Below the pieces are notes generated by a model. The model ran no database searches, was not told where the DNA came from, and was given only the letters and a program-made list of their open reading frames with translations. The translations under genes and the position numbers were made by a program. 20,115 nt of DNA. It comes from JALSIF01 sp026981635 [NCBI: bacterium]. Its GTDB lineage: Bacteria; 4484-113; JALSIF01. Location of the stretch: NCBI GenBank assembly GCA_026981635.1, contig JALSIF010000137.1, forward strand, positions 1-20,115, given 5' to 3'. This document shows, piece after piece, positions 1 to 8,405 of the stretch; the first letter of the stretch is position 1; each line of letters begins with the position of its first letter.

Positions 1-3000
1 GGTGAGGCTTCCCTCGGCCACTCCGGCAAGCTCAACCTGGCCGGGAGCAAAGAGAGCGGCGAGATCGGCCAGGGTGAGCCGGTCGGTAGCGACGGTGAGG
101 GATACCCCCTCCCGGGCGAGGGCCGATCGGGAGGGGTTGATCAGCTCCAGGAAGGAGAGGGGGACACTGCCCGAGGCGGTGAGCCTGCCCCCGTATCCCC
201 CCTGGGTGGCGGGGGACAGCTCCAGGTAGCGCAGCTCGGTCCTGCCCCCCTCACTGTGGATGAGCCCCTGCAGGGTGCGCAGGCTGAGGCGGGAGATAAT
301 TATCTGGGTGCCAGAGAAGTCCAGGTCAAAGACCGGCCGCCCCTCAGGATCGGAGGTGAGGGTGAGGCGCAGACCCACCCTCCCCTCCATGGGTGGCAGA
401 AGGCCCGGGAGCAGGGCGCCGATCAGGCTCAGGTCACCATAGGGAAGCTCCAGGGTGATGAGGCTCTGGGCCGGGTCCCGCAGGTGGTAGATGCCCTGGC
501 CGGTGAGGGTTCCCCAGTCGCTGTCCAGGCTGAGCTCGTCAAAGCTGATCACCTCCCCCCGCTTGGCGAGAGATAGGCGCAGCACCCCTGGTCCCGCCTG
601 GCCGATGCTCAGCGCCTGGCTCTCCACCACCAGGCTGAGGTCGGGGTTGTCCACTGGCCCCTGGCCGGAAAGCTCGCCAAACAGGGGCCCGGAGACCTGG
701 CCGAGCTTGCCCAGGCCAGTAAGTGCAGCCAGGGTGCCGGCATCTATCCCACTCAGCTTCAGCCTTGCCCCCAGATGGCTCACCCCCTGGGCGAAGCCGA
801 GGTCAAGGACTCCCTCAAGCTCCCCCAGCCGGTCCCTCACCAGCAGGCGGGAGAGGTGGAGCTTGAGCCCCAGGGGCGGGGTGGGGGAGGGGGGAGCTGC
901 TGCCTCTCCCGCCCTCTCCTGCAGGGGGAAGGGCAGCCAGCTTCGGCCGGGCAGGAAACCTCCCCCAACGGCGGGAGAGGTCTGACCAGTCAGGGACCAG
1001 CCCGGCAGGGGGGGAGAGGAGCTGTTTCCTGGCGGAGAAAGGGACCCCAGCTTACCTGTGGTGACCGGAGGGAGTGGAGAGGTTCGCGCGGGCGGAGCGG
1101 GGGTCAGGCTGGCGGTAAACTCCAGCCTCTCCAGGGGCCGTTTGCCGATCATGGCCAGGTCTGAGCGGTAGCTGGCCACCAGGGTGGGCCAGCGGAGCGG
1201 CCCACTCACCGTCAGGGTAAGCTCTCCGGTGGTAACCAGGGGATAGCCGGGAGCCAGCAGCTGGACGAAGGGGGTGATACCCAGCTCGGGTGAGTGGAGG
1301 GTAAGGGCCAGCTGGTCAGGGCGGACCACCCCCTGAAACTCCACCAGCCCCCCCTCAAACAGGAAACTTCCCCCCTCCACCAGCAGGATGCCCCCCTCCA
1401 TCTTGCCCTGCCCGCGGATCTCCTCCAGCCTGAGCTCCCCTCCACCGGCGGGCAGGATCAGGCTTCCCCCGGCCAGGCGCAGGCTGGCCTCGGGTCGCTC
1501 TCCCCGCCGCCAGAGGAGGGAAAAGCTTATGGGCAGGTTTCCCCCGCTTTCCGCCACCAGCAGAGCGGGGGAGAGGTGCCTGAGCTGCCCTTTCATCTCC
1601 ATCCGACCCGGTCCGGGGAGGGAGAAGGAAAGCTGGCCGGCCAGCACCGGCGAGCTGAGGCTGAGGGAGCCGCTACCCTCGTCCTGCAGGTAGGAGAGCT
1701 TGCCGCGGAAGGGAAAGCTAAGCTCCCCCGACCGGGCTTCTCCTGTCAGGGTGGAGGTAAACACTCCTCCCTTGAGGTAAAACTCGGCCCCCAGCCGGGG
1801 GATCTCCATACCCGGGAGGCTAAGCCCCTCAGCAACCACACTGCCCTGCCAGCCCATCCTTGGTGCATAACTTAGTTGGGCGGCAAACCCCGCCCTCAGG
1901 GGGGGCTGGCTGAGACTCAGATGTCCGCTTACGGCTGCCCGCCTCAACCTTCCCTCGGCCAGCTCAAGCTCTCCGCTGGCCTCCCTCAGCGCCATGTCGC
2001 TGATCCGAACCTCCGGTGAGGCCAGAGTCAGGGTGATGCGGGGGGGCCCTCCCAGGCGGCCCTCAACCACACCCTCCCCCGACAGGTCTCCCCTCAGCTC
2101 GGCGGGGAGGGGAATCCCCGCTTGGGTGAGCAGCCTGAGGGGCAGGCTCTCTGCCACCACCGCCCCCTGGTAGGAGCCCTTACCCACCACCCCGCTGGCC
2201 GCCAGGGTGAACCCTTTCCCCCTGAGCTCGGCCCGCTCCAGGACGAGCAGCTCGCCCTCGCTGTGGGCCTGGATCCGGCCCCTCAGGCCCCGCTGACCGA
2301 AGAGGCTGAGTTCATCAAGATCTGCCTTGAGCTCCAGCTGGGGGGGGTGGCCCCTTTTCAGGCCCAGCCTGATATCGGCGGAGACCACTCCCGCCGGCCT
2401 TGCCCCGGAGGGGAGGGCGAAGAGGTGGCTGAGCAGACTTTGATCAAGCTTCCCCAGGTCCGCCAGCCTGAGGGAGAGGACGGCATCCAGGGAATCTGGC
2501 CGCACCAGGGCCTCCTTAACGGTGAGGGAGCCGCCGAGGTATGCCGCCCGGGCCCGGGTGATGCGTATCCCCCTGAGATCTGCCACCCAGCCACCCGCCA
2601 GCTCCACCTGCCCCAGCTCCACCTCTCCCAGGGATAGCCGGGGCAGGCGGAGGCTGAAGCTCAGCCCCCTAAGGGTAGTTATGCCCCGGCGGTGGGAGAG
2701 CTCAAGCGTTAGGTCGGCTTCTCCTCCCGGGCCGGCCATCCTCTCCGCCAGGGGAAAGAAGCGAGCTACCGCGCCAAGGAGCTGGTCTGCTGGCTGTCGC
2801 CTGAGGCTGATCCCTAGCTTCCAGCCGCCGGGGTCAAACTTCCCCTCCAGCCGTCCCACCACCGGTTCGCTCAGGTTGAGGCGGAATCCTCCCCCCTCTC
2901 CCCCCGCCGGCAGCCACAACCTCCCCCGGGAGATGGCCAGGCCGAGAGTGGGTTCGGTGGTCGGCTCGGGCAGGGGCTGGGCCAGGCCGAGCAGGGTGCG

Positions 3001-3543
3001 CACCTTGGGGGGTAGCTCCTTCCCCAGGGGGGGAAGCTCCTTTATCCGCCAGGCCTGGTCCAGGTAGCTGAGCCTGAGCTCGGAGGCGGTGACCACCACC
3101 GTCCACTTGGAGCCTGGGCGCTCGGTGGGAGGGCGGAGGAGCTTGCTCAGGTTGAGCTTTCCGTCCCGGAACCTAGTCAGGTTGAGCTCAGCCCCCGCCA
3201 GGTGGATCCTGAGCTGGCGGGTGAGGGGAACCACTCCCACCGAGACCCGGCTGGCGTGGAGCACCACCTCTCCCGCTGGATCCTTGAGCACCGCCTCCCT
3301 CAGCACCAGGGTGGAAATCCCCCCCAGGCTGGCCTCCGCATAACTGAACTGGCCGTTAATGCTCTCTCCGATGAACTCAGCCAGCCTCTCAGCCGCCAGT
3401 CGGTTGAGGGGCGCCCTGAGAAGGTAGAGTGCCGCGAGAAGAAGGGCAAGCAGGAGGAGGGCCCTCCGCCCCCAGCGCCCGATCCTGGCGAGGGGGGACT
3501 GCCTGCCCGCTTTCCCCTTACCTGAGTTTCTCTGGTGGGTCAA
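1..3543 (-). CDS. tamB: TamB/AsmA-like inter-membrane lipid transport protein, partial (C-terminus beyond window)
   Basis: Reading the minus strand gives one uninterrupted frame from a TTG at 3543 to base 1: 1181 codons with no stop. An in-frame TAG lies two codons before the TTG, and no ATG or GTG precedes the membrane helix, so TTG is the likely start. A basic N-terminus (residues 2-29) is followed by one membrane helix (about 30-46). The rest is amphipathic beta repeats of the AsmA/TamB kind, with early motifs such as GGISTLVLREAVLKDPAGEV and DGKLNLSKLL. Family members are anchored in the inner membrane and form a long beta groove that carries phospholipid across the periplasm. Residues about 814-889 are a Pro/Ser/Gly-rich low-complexity stretch. 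The gene starts 10 bases after mlaD, so it is very probably in the mla operon. The C-terminal TamB domain is not visible, so a general AsmA-like assignment remains possible. Confidence 0.85.
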   Translation of the reverse strand, partial: MTHQRNSGKGKAGRQSPLARIGRWGRRALLLLALLLAALYLLRAPLNRLAAERLAEFIGESINGQFSYAEASLGGISTLVLREAVLKDPAGEVVLHASRVSVGVVPLTRQLRIHLAGAELNLTRFRDGKLNLSKLLRPPTERPGSKWTVVVTASELRLSYLDQAWRIKELPPLGKELPPKVRTLLGLAQPLPEPTTEPTLGLAISRGRLWLPAGGEGGGFRLNLSEPVVGRLEGKFDPGGWKLGISLRRQPADQLLGAVARFFPLAERMAGPGGEADLTLELSHRRGITTLRGLSFSLRLPRLSLGEVELGQVELAGGWVADLRGIRITRARAAYLGGSLTVKEALVRPDSLDAVLSLRLADLGKLDQSLLSHLFALPSGARPAGVVSADIRLGLKRGHPPQLELKADLDELSLFGQRGLRGRIQAHSEGELLVLERAELRGKGFTLAASGVVGKGSYQGAVVAESLPLRLLTQAGIPLPAELRGDLSGEGVVEGRLGGPPRITLTLASPEVRISDMALREASGELELAEGRLRRAAVSGHLSLSQPPLRAGFAAQLSYAPRMGWQGSVVAEGLSLPGMEIPRLGAEFYLKGGVFTSTLTGEARSGELSFPFRGKLSYLQDEGSGSLSLSSPVLAGQLSFSLPGPGRMEMKGQLRHLSPALLVAESGGNLPISFSLLWRRGERPEASLRLAGGSLILPAGGGELRLEEIRGQGKMEGGILLVEGGSFLFEGGLVEFQGVVRPDQLALTLHSPELGITPFVQLLAPGYPLVTTGELTLTVSGPLRWPTLVASYRSDLAMIGKRPLERLEFTASLTPAPPARTSPLPPVTTGKLGSLSPPGNSSSPPLPGWSLTGQTSPAVGGGFLPGRSWLPFPLQERAGEAAAPPSPTPPLGLKLHLSRLLVRDRLGELEGVLDLGFAQGVSHLGARLKLSGIDAGTLAALTGLGKLGQVSGPLFGELSGQGPVDNPDLSLVVESQALSIGQAGPGVLRLSLAKRGEVISFDELSLDSDWGTLTGQGIYHLRDPAQSLITLELPYGDLSLIGALLPGLLPPMEGRVGLRLTLTSDPEGRPVFDLDFSGTQIIISRLSLRTLQGLIHSEGGRTELRYLELSPATQGGYGGRLTASGSVPLSFLELINPSRSALAREGVSLTVATDRLTLADLAALFAPGQVELAGVAEGSLT

Positions 3544-3553
3544 TGCCTAAGCC

Positions 3554-4921
3554 CTAGAAGTCAAAGCGGAGGCCCAGGGTGAGGTGATTATCCTGGAAGG
3601 CGTCCTCCACCCCGAAGACCAGCCGGTAGCCCGGGCCGATGGGGTAGGTGAGGTAGGCGTTGGTCTTCACATCGTTGGGGTCATAGACATCAAGGTCCAG
3701 CGCCGCCTCCCCCAGGAGCAGCCTTGTGCCCAGGGCCCACTTCCCCCGGTGGATGCCTCCCCGAAGCTGGACCGGACCCTGCCAGGTGCCCGCTTCCAGG
3801 GTGAGCTTGCCCCCCTCTCCCAGGTTGTCCACCCCGGTGAGGAAGGCGCTGTCACCCATGCGAAGCTCCAGCCTGAGGTCGCCGCGAAACTCGTCCTCCC
3901 TCTTCGGGTCGCGGGTGAGCAGAGCGCGCTGGGTGATGCTCTTGGAGAACTGGATGTTGTCCTCCTCCCCCTCTCCCTCGGTGCCCAAAAGGTCGTTTAT
4001 CCCCGCCACCGCCCGGTCAACCCGGGTGAGGGTCTCGTTTAGGTGGACTACCGTCTTCTTGGCCTCCTCCACCGTCTCCTTGGTGAGCCTGGCCGCCGCC
4101 ACCAGACTGGACTTCACCTCCGGGTCGCCGGTGATGTCAGAGATGTCAGAGAGGATCTCGTTTAGCTCCCTTGAGCTTTGGTCCAGGTTCTTGGCCAGCT
4201 GGTTGAGGGAGGAAAGCAGCTCCTCATTGGTCAGCGCCTGGCGGATCTGTCTGGCCAGAATGGCAAAGTTTTCCGCCGCCGCCTGCATGTTGGCGGTGGT
4301 GGCGCTGATCTCGTCGGCATTCTCCACCACCACGCTGTTTAGGGAGGTGATCAGCCGGTTGATGTTGTCAAGGGTCTCGCCCACCTGCTGGTTAAGCTCC
4401 TTAAGGGACCTGCCCAGGGGGTCCTCCTCTAGGTAGCGGTTGAGGTTGTCAACCAGCTGACTTGCGTTGGCCAGCAGCTCCACCCCCCGGGTCATCATTT
4501 CGTTAAAGTCGGGCCCCTTGTGACCGGTCTCAAAGGTGTGGCCCGGAGCTACCTCCTCCCCTGGCTTGGGCGGACCTGTGGGGAAGTCAACCGCCACGTA
4601 GCTCTCCCCCAGGTAGCCGGAGGAGAGGATGGTGAAGGTGGCATCCTCGGGCAGCCTGAAGCTCTTTGCCAGTTCCAGCTTCAGTCTGGCCCTCCCCTGA
4701 TCATCAAGGCTGATAGATGCCACATAGCCCACCTGCATTCCCGCCTTCTTGACCAGGCTCTGCTCCTGGATTCCCTCCACGCTGTCAAACACAACATAGA
4801 CCGGATAGGTGGGTTCGGCCATGCTCACCCTGACCAGGGAGAAGGCCAGCCAGCCCAGGATCACCGCCGCCACCAGGACCACGCCAACCTTGACCTGAAG
4901 GCTAAGTTCGCTCGTGTCCAT
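3554..4921 (-). CDS. mlaD: MlaD-family MCE protein, long form with C-terminal beta-barrel-like region
   Basis: This is the substrate-binding MCE subunit of the Mla phospholipid transporter, 455 residues against about 180 in E. coli MlaD. A single membrane helix (10-30) is followed by an MCE domain (about 38-115; note GYLGESYVAVDF). Residues about 137-312 are a long, mostly helical region with many Leu, Asn and Glu residues. An acidic linker (GTEGEGEEDN, 313-322) leads to about 110 residues of alternating beta strands (345-455) that end in RFDF, a terminal Phe typical of outer-membrane barrels. From memory, a long MlaD with a C-terminal barrel has been described in the diderm Firmicute Veillonella. 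By analogy this protein may span the envelope; that is inference. The ATG is preceded by two tandem AGGAGG sequences (4926-4931 and 4933-4938), and the gene lies 15 bases after mlaF. Confidence 0.93.
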   Translation of the reverse strand: MDTSELSLQVKVGVVLVAAVILGWLAFSLVRVSMAEPTYPVYVVFDSVEGIQEQSLVKKAGMQVGYVASISLDDQGRARLKLELAKSFRLPEDATFTILSSGYLGESYVAVDFPTGPPKPGEEVAPGHTFETGHKGPDFNEMMTRGVELLANASQLVDNLNRYLEEDPLGRSLKELNQQVGETLDNINRLITSLNSVVVENADEISATTANMQAAAENFAILARQIRQALTNEELLSSLNQLAKNLDQSSRELNEILSDISDITGDPEVKSSLVAAARLTKETVEEAKKTVVHLNETLTRVDRAVAGINDLLGTEGEGEEDNIQFSKSITQRALLTRDPKREDEFRGDLRLELRMGDSAFLTGVDNLGEGGKLTLEAGTWQGPVQLRGGIHRGKWALGTRLLLGEAALDLDVYDPNDVKTNAYLTYPIGPGYRLVFGVEDAFQDNHLTLGLRFDF

Positions 4922-4936
4922 CTCTCCTCCTACCTC

Positions 4937-5752
4937 CTAGTGACGATGCTGGTCGTCAACTCCTTCAGCGGGGGAGCCCTTCTGGCCCGCCGCAATCAGC
5001 CTTCTTAGTCCGGCGGTGAAGGCCTTGACCCTGGGGTCTTCTGAGGTCAGCAGCTTTTCCGGGCTCCCCACCTGGTTAATCTTTCCCCCGCTGAGCATAA
5101 GGACCTCGTCGGCCACCTCCATCACCGTGTCCAGGCTATGGGTGACCACGATGCTGGTCAGCCCCAGACGGCGGTTGGTCTCAACGATCAGCTGGTCCAC
5201 CACCTCGGTGGTGAGGGGATCAAGGCCGGTGGTGGGCTCGTCGTAGAGCAGAAGCTCGGGCTCAAAGATGAGGGTGCGGGCCAGCGCCACCCGCTTCTTC
5301 ATCCCCCCGGAAAGCTCATTCGGCATCTGTCCCGCCGCTTCCTCAATGCCCAGTTTCTCAAGCACTTCCATCACCCTTCGGCGGCGCTGGGCCGGAGGCA
5401 CCCGCTCCACATACCTTAGGTAGAACTCCACGTTCTCGTAGACGGTAAGGGAATCAAACAGCGCCCCCTCCTGAAAGACCAGGCCAATGCGCCCGCGCAG
5501 GCTGCCGTCGTGGTTGGCCAGGTAGGGCTCCACTCCAAACACCTCAATCCGGCCGGCGGTGGGACGGATGAGCCCCATGATCAGCTTCAGGATGGACGAC
5601 TTTCCCGCCCCGCTGGGGCCGATGATGGCGACGACCTTCCCCCCCTCCACGGTGAAGCTTGCCCCCTCAAGCACCCGCCTCCGGCCGTAGCTGAGGCTCA
5701 CCCGGTCAAAGCGGACCACCACCTCCTGCCTGCCTCTCTCCCCCCGCTCCAT
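4937..5752 (-). CDS. mlaF: MlaF-family ABC transporter ATPase
   Basis: Cytoplasmic ATPase of the MlaFED/MCE transporter, 271 residues, typical for the family. Visible motifs are Walker A GPSGAGKS (45-52), Q-loop Q94 in LVFQEGALFDSLTV, signature LSGGMKKR (147-154), Walker B LLLYDE (167-172) with the D-loop following, and switch histidine H205. The FQEGALFDSLTV and LSGGMKKR sequences are characteristic of MlaF rather than general ABC exporters. It should bind the MlaE permease dimer and drive lipid movement. The ATG lies 2 bases beyond the mlaE stop. I see no Shine-Dalgarno sequence there, so translation is probably coupled to mlaE. Start sites a few codons downstream cannot be excluded, since the first ten residues are poorly conserved in kind. 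Confidence 0.95.
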   Translation of the reverse strand: MERGERGRQEVVVRFDRVSLSYGRRRVLEGASFTVEGGKVVAIIGPSGAGKSSILKLIMGLIRPTAGRIEVFGVEPYLANHDGSLRGRIGLVFQEGALFDSLTVYENVEFYLRYVERVPPAQRRRRVMEVLEKLGIEEAAGQMPNELSGGMKKRVALARTLIFEPELLLYDEPTTGLDPLTTEVVDQLIVETNRRLGLTSIVVTHSLDTVMEVADEVLMLSGGKINQVGSPEKLLTSEDPRVKAFTAGLRRLIAAGQKGSPAEGVDDQHRH

Positions 5753-5754
5753 GG

Positions 5755-6510
5755 CTAGAACAGCACCGGCAGCAGTATCAGGTCAAGGGCAAAGATGAGC
5801 ACGATGGAGGTGGTGACCGAGGCGGTCACCGCCCGGCCCACCCCGGCTGCCCCGCCGGTGGAGCGGTAGCCGTAGACCACCGCCACCAGGGTGACGGTGG
5901 AGGCAAAGACCAGAAGCTTGATCAGGCTGGCGTAGTAGTCCCACACGTCCACGAACAGGCCCGAGTACTGGACGAAGGTGGAAAGGGACATGCCGATCTG
6001 GGCCTTGGCCATGAACCAGGCCGAGTAGTAGCCGGCGTAGCCGGCAAAGACCGCCACCACCGGCATCATGATCAGGGCAGCCAGCAGGCGGGGGATGGTG
6101 AGATACCAGTCGGGGTCAACGTGCAGGGTGCGAAGGGCGTCTATCTGCTCGGTCACCCGCATGGCGCCGATCTCGGCGGTGATGGAGGCGCCCACTTTTC
6201 CGGCAAAGACCACCGCGGTAAGGACAGGAAGAAGCTCGCGAAGCTCAATGAGGAGGATGGAGCCGGGTAGCAGTAGCTGCGCCCCCCGCTCGGCAAGCTC
6301 CCTCGCCATCACATAGCTAAGGGACGCCCCCACGAAGGACTGGACCAGGGCGGCGATGGGGATGGTGTCCACCCCCAACAGGGCCATCTGGCGGATAAGC
6401 AGGGCGGGGTTGACTCTAAGGGTGGCGATGCGGGCGGAACAGCGCACCAGCAGCAGGGCGACCGCACCAATCAGGGCAAAGATGTCGGTAAGCTGGCGTA
6501 TCAGGGTCAT
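5755..6510 (-). CDS. mlaE: MlaE-family ABC transporter permease
   Basis: Inner-membrane permease of the Mla lipid transporter, 251 residues, close to the family norm of about 250-260. About five to six hydrophobic segments are visible. The family signature is residues 103-126: AGKVGASITAEIGAMRV followed by TEQIDAL, matching the G(R/K)VGA-I-AE-G-M-VTEQIDAL block of MlaE/YrbE proteins. It forms the channel under the MlaD ring and is coupled to MlaF. This is the first gene of the minus-strand operon mlaE-mlaF-mlaD-tamB and is divergent from folC across 66 bases. No Shine-Dalgarno sequence precedes the ATG; an extended -10 element sits about 20 bases upstream, so the leader is probably short. Confidence 0.96.
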   Translation of the reverse strand: MTLIRQLTDIFALIGAVALLLVRCSARIATLRVNPALLIRQMALLGVDTIPIAALVQSFVGASLSYVMARELAERGAQLLLPGSILLIELRELLPVLTAVVFAGKVGASITAEIGAMRVTEQIDALRTLHVDPDWYLTIPRLLAALIMMPVVAVFAGYAGYYSAWFMAKAQIGMSLSTFVQYSGLFVDVWDYYASLIKLLVFASTVTLVAVVYGYRSTGGAAGVGRAVTASVTTSIVLIFALDLILLPVLF

Positions 6511-6530
6511 GGGGCTGTCCCAGGCAGGCT

Positions 6531-6539
6531 AGGATAACA
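6531..6539 (-). promoter_or_regulatory. Extended -10 promoter element for mlaE operon
   Basis: On the minus strand the bases read TGTTATCCT: a TG, one base, then TATCCT. The -10 box ends 20 bases before the mlaE ATG, giving a predicted leader of roughly 14 bases. No convincing -35 box is seen 16-18 bases upstream, as is usual for extended -10 promoters. Confidence 0.45.
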
Positions 6540-6561
6540 CAGCCCGAGCCCCTCGCCGGCC

Positions 6562-6567
6562 TATAAT
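6562..6567 (+). promoter_or_regulatory. Consensus -10 box (TATAAT) for folC
   Basis: A perfect TATAAT in a GC-rich gap, ending 9 bases before the folC ATG. Transcription would begin at or within a few bases of the start codon, and no Shine-Dalgarno sequence fits in between, so the mRNA should be leaderless. No good -35 hexamer is visible at normal spacing. Confidence 0.55.
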
Positions 6568-6576
6568 CCGCCCGCC

Positions 6577-7914
6577 ATGCCCGGCACGACCATCACCTTT
6601 GAACAGGCCGAAGAGTACCTCTACCACCTCACCCCGGGCAAGGTTGAACTGGGCCTGGAGCGCCTGAGGAGGGTGCTTAAGGTGCTGGGCGACCCCCACC
6701 TGGAGCTTCCCTGTATCTTGGTGGCAGGCACCAACGGCAAGGGCACCGTGGTCACCGCCTTGGCCTCGGTGCTGGCCGAGCGCTACCGGGTGGGCGCCTT
6801 CGTCAAACCGCATCTTGTCTCCCTGGTGGAGCGGGTGCAGGTGGACCGCCGGCCCATCTCCCGCCATCTCTTTGCCGAGCTTACCGACCGGGTGCGCCGG
6901 GCGGTGGCGGAGGCGGGGGTGCACCTTACCTACTTTGAGCAGACCTTCCTCATCGCCCTGCTGGGCTTCCTAACTGAGGAGGTGGAGCTGGCCGTCTTTG
7001 AGGTGGGGCTGGGTGGAAGGCTTGATGCCACCAACGCCATGGAGCCGGTGGTCTCGGTGATCACCACGGTGGACCTGGACCACACCCATCTCCTCGGCGA
7101 GACGGTGGAGGAGATCGCCCGCGAGAAGGCCGGCATCATGCGCCCCAACGCACCGGTGGTGGTGGGGAGACTCCCCGACGCCGCCCTGGCGGTGGTCCGC
7201 CAGCAGGCCCACCGGCTGGGTTGCGAGGTCCACCAGGTGGGCCATGAGCTTGACCTCATCGGCTACGACCCCGACCGGATGGTGGTGCGCTTCTTCCTGG
7301 CCGAGGACCAGGGAGAGGTTGACCCCCTCACCACCCCCATGTGCGCCCTCTACCAGCTGGAAGACCTGGCGGTGGTGCTGCGCACCCTGAAGGTGATGCG
7401 CCAGGTGGGCATCCCCACCACCCGCAAAGATGTGGTGCGGGGGATGAGGCGGGCCTTCATCGCCGGCCGCTTTGACCTGCGCTTCGTCGGCGGCCAGCCG
7501 GTTCTGTTTGACGCCGCCCACAACCCCTCCGGCGCCCGCGCCCTGGCCGAAAGCCTCATATGGTTCTGCCGCGAGAACCGCTGGCCCTCCCCGGAGGGGA
7601 GGCTGGAGCTTCTGTTTGGCTGCCAGGCTACCAAGGACCCCAGGGCGATGCTGGCGGAGCTTGCAGGTCTTGTCCGCCGGGTCTACCCCATTGAAATTCA
7701 GGTCCTCTCCCCCGCACCCAAAGAGGAGATCGCCCAGGCGGCAAGGGAACTTGGCCTTGAGGTGGAGGTGACCGGCGGGTGGCAGGAGGCCCTGGAGCGG
7801 GCCCTCATGAGCTCGGAGGGAGAGCTTCCGGTGGTGGTTTGCGGAAGCATCTACTACCTGGGGCAGATCTATCGCCGGCTGGGCCTTGACCCCTTCCCCA
7901 TGGATGGGGCCTGA
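6577..7914 (+). CDS. folC: Bifunctional folylpolyglutamate synthase / dihydrofolate synthase (FolC)
   Basis: Cytosolic Mur-ligase-family enzyme of 445 residues that adds glutamate to dihydropteroate and/or folates using ATP. Visible motifs are the P-loop GTNGKGT (51-57), KPHLVSLVERVQV (78-89, the family's PHL-ERI region), EVGLGGRLDATN (142-153), DHTHLLG (168-174) with EKAGIMR after it (family DH-LG and KAGI), and FDAAHNP (311-317). Length and motif order fit FolC. Whether it performs one or both activities cannot be told by eye. It stands alone on the plus strand, divergent from mlaE and convergent with the ferredoxin genes, whose end is only 11 bases away. The ATG has no Shine-Dalgarno sequence and lies 9 bases after a TATAAT, so translation is probably leaderless. 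Confidence 0.96.
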   Translation: MPGTTITFEQAEEYLYHLTPGKVELGLERLRRVLKVLGDPHLELPCILVAGTNGKGTVVTALASVLAERYRVGAFVKPHLVSLVERVQVDRRPISRHLFAELTDRVRRAVAEAGVHLTYFEQTFLIALLGFLTEEVELAVFEVGLGGRLDATNAMEPVVSVITTVDLDHTHLLGETVEEIAREKAGIMRPNAPVVVGRLPDAALAVVRQQAHRLGCEVHQVGHELDLIGYDPDRMVVRFFLAEDQGEVDPLTTPMCALYQLEDLAVVLRTLKVMRQVGIPTTRKDVVRGMRRAFIAGRFDLRFVGGQPVLFDAAHNPSGARALAESLIWFCRENRWPSPEGRLELLFGCQATKDPRAMLAELAGLVRRVYPIEIQVLSPAPKEEIAQAARELGLEVEVTGGWQEALERALMSSEGELPVVVCGSIYYLGQIYRRLGLDPFPMDGA

Positions 7915-7925
7915 ACGGTGGAAGC

Positions 7926-8405
7926 CTAGGAGCCGAGGAGCTTTATCTTCTCCGTGTGATAGATGGGCCTTCCATGGGGCCAGAGGGTGAGCACCCTCAC
8001 ATCCCCCCTGACTTTGGTCTGGCAGGCAAGCCTGATCACCGCCTTGAGCTCCCCCCAGGTCACATAGCCCACCCCCACCGCATGGCCGTGGTCGGGGTGG
8101 TAGGGGGCCGGGTAGTCGGTGGAGAGGTTGAGGCCGAAGAGGATGTGCAGGGGATCAAGCCCGTGCAGCAGGGAGTGCCACTTCTCCACAAAGGTGGGCG
8201 GGGTGACGTTGGCCGCACTGGTCAGCGCCACCAGGCAGGTTCCGCAGAGGCCGTGCCCCCGGCAGTTGAGGATATTGAAGGGGGGTTTGTAGAGGTTTAC
8301 CCCGCAGGCCAGCGCCGCGGTGCGCAGGTCCACCCCCTCTTCCACATCCACGTGGACCTTCTCGTGGTGGAAGTAGACCCGACAGACCTTTCCCCGCCTA
8401 GCCAC
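7926..8405 (-). CDS. [2Fe-2S] ferredoxin-like protein with interrupted cluster domain (second of tandem pair)
   Basis: A 159-residue protein. The first half resembles a plant-type/RACo-like [2Fe-2S] domain: a YFHHEKVHVDVEEGVDLRTA ubiquitin-like strand pair, then FNILNCRGHGLCGTC giving C48, C54 and C57 (C-x5-C-x2-C). The expected fourth ligand is C128 in RLACQT. The C57-C128 gap is about 70 residues, about twice what I expect for this family, and it is rich in His (H77, H81, H87, H103, H106, H108), Pro and aromatic residues. No membrane helix is obvious. I chose the GTG at 8405 because a GGAGG sits 8 bases before it; a GTG at 8414 would overlap that site. The start overlaps the end of the upstream ferredoxin gene by 8 bases, indicating coupled translation. 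The function and electron partners are unknown to me. Confidence 0.82.
   Translation of the reverse strand: MARRGKVCRVYFHHEKVHVDVEEGVDLRTAALACGVNLYKPPFNILNCRGHGLCGTCLVALTSAANVTPPTFVEKWHSLLHGLDPLHILFGLNLSTDYPAPYHPDHGHAVGVGYVTWGELKAVIRLACQTKVRGDVRVLTLWPHGRPIYHTEKIKLLGS

Noticed and set aside
2-3525. Several plus-strand ORFs of 60-181 codons opposite the TamB-like gene
   Set aside because: They lie in antisense frames of a continuous 1181-codon minus-strand frame with recognisable AsmA/TamB-type sequence. Their translations are rich in Pro, Arg and Ser with no domain.
7915-7925. Bidirectional terminator between folC and the ferredoxin gene
   Set aside because: The 11-base gap and flanks show no stem with T tracts on either strand.
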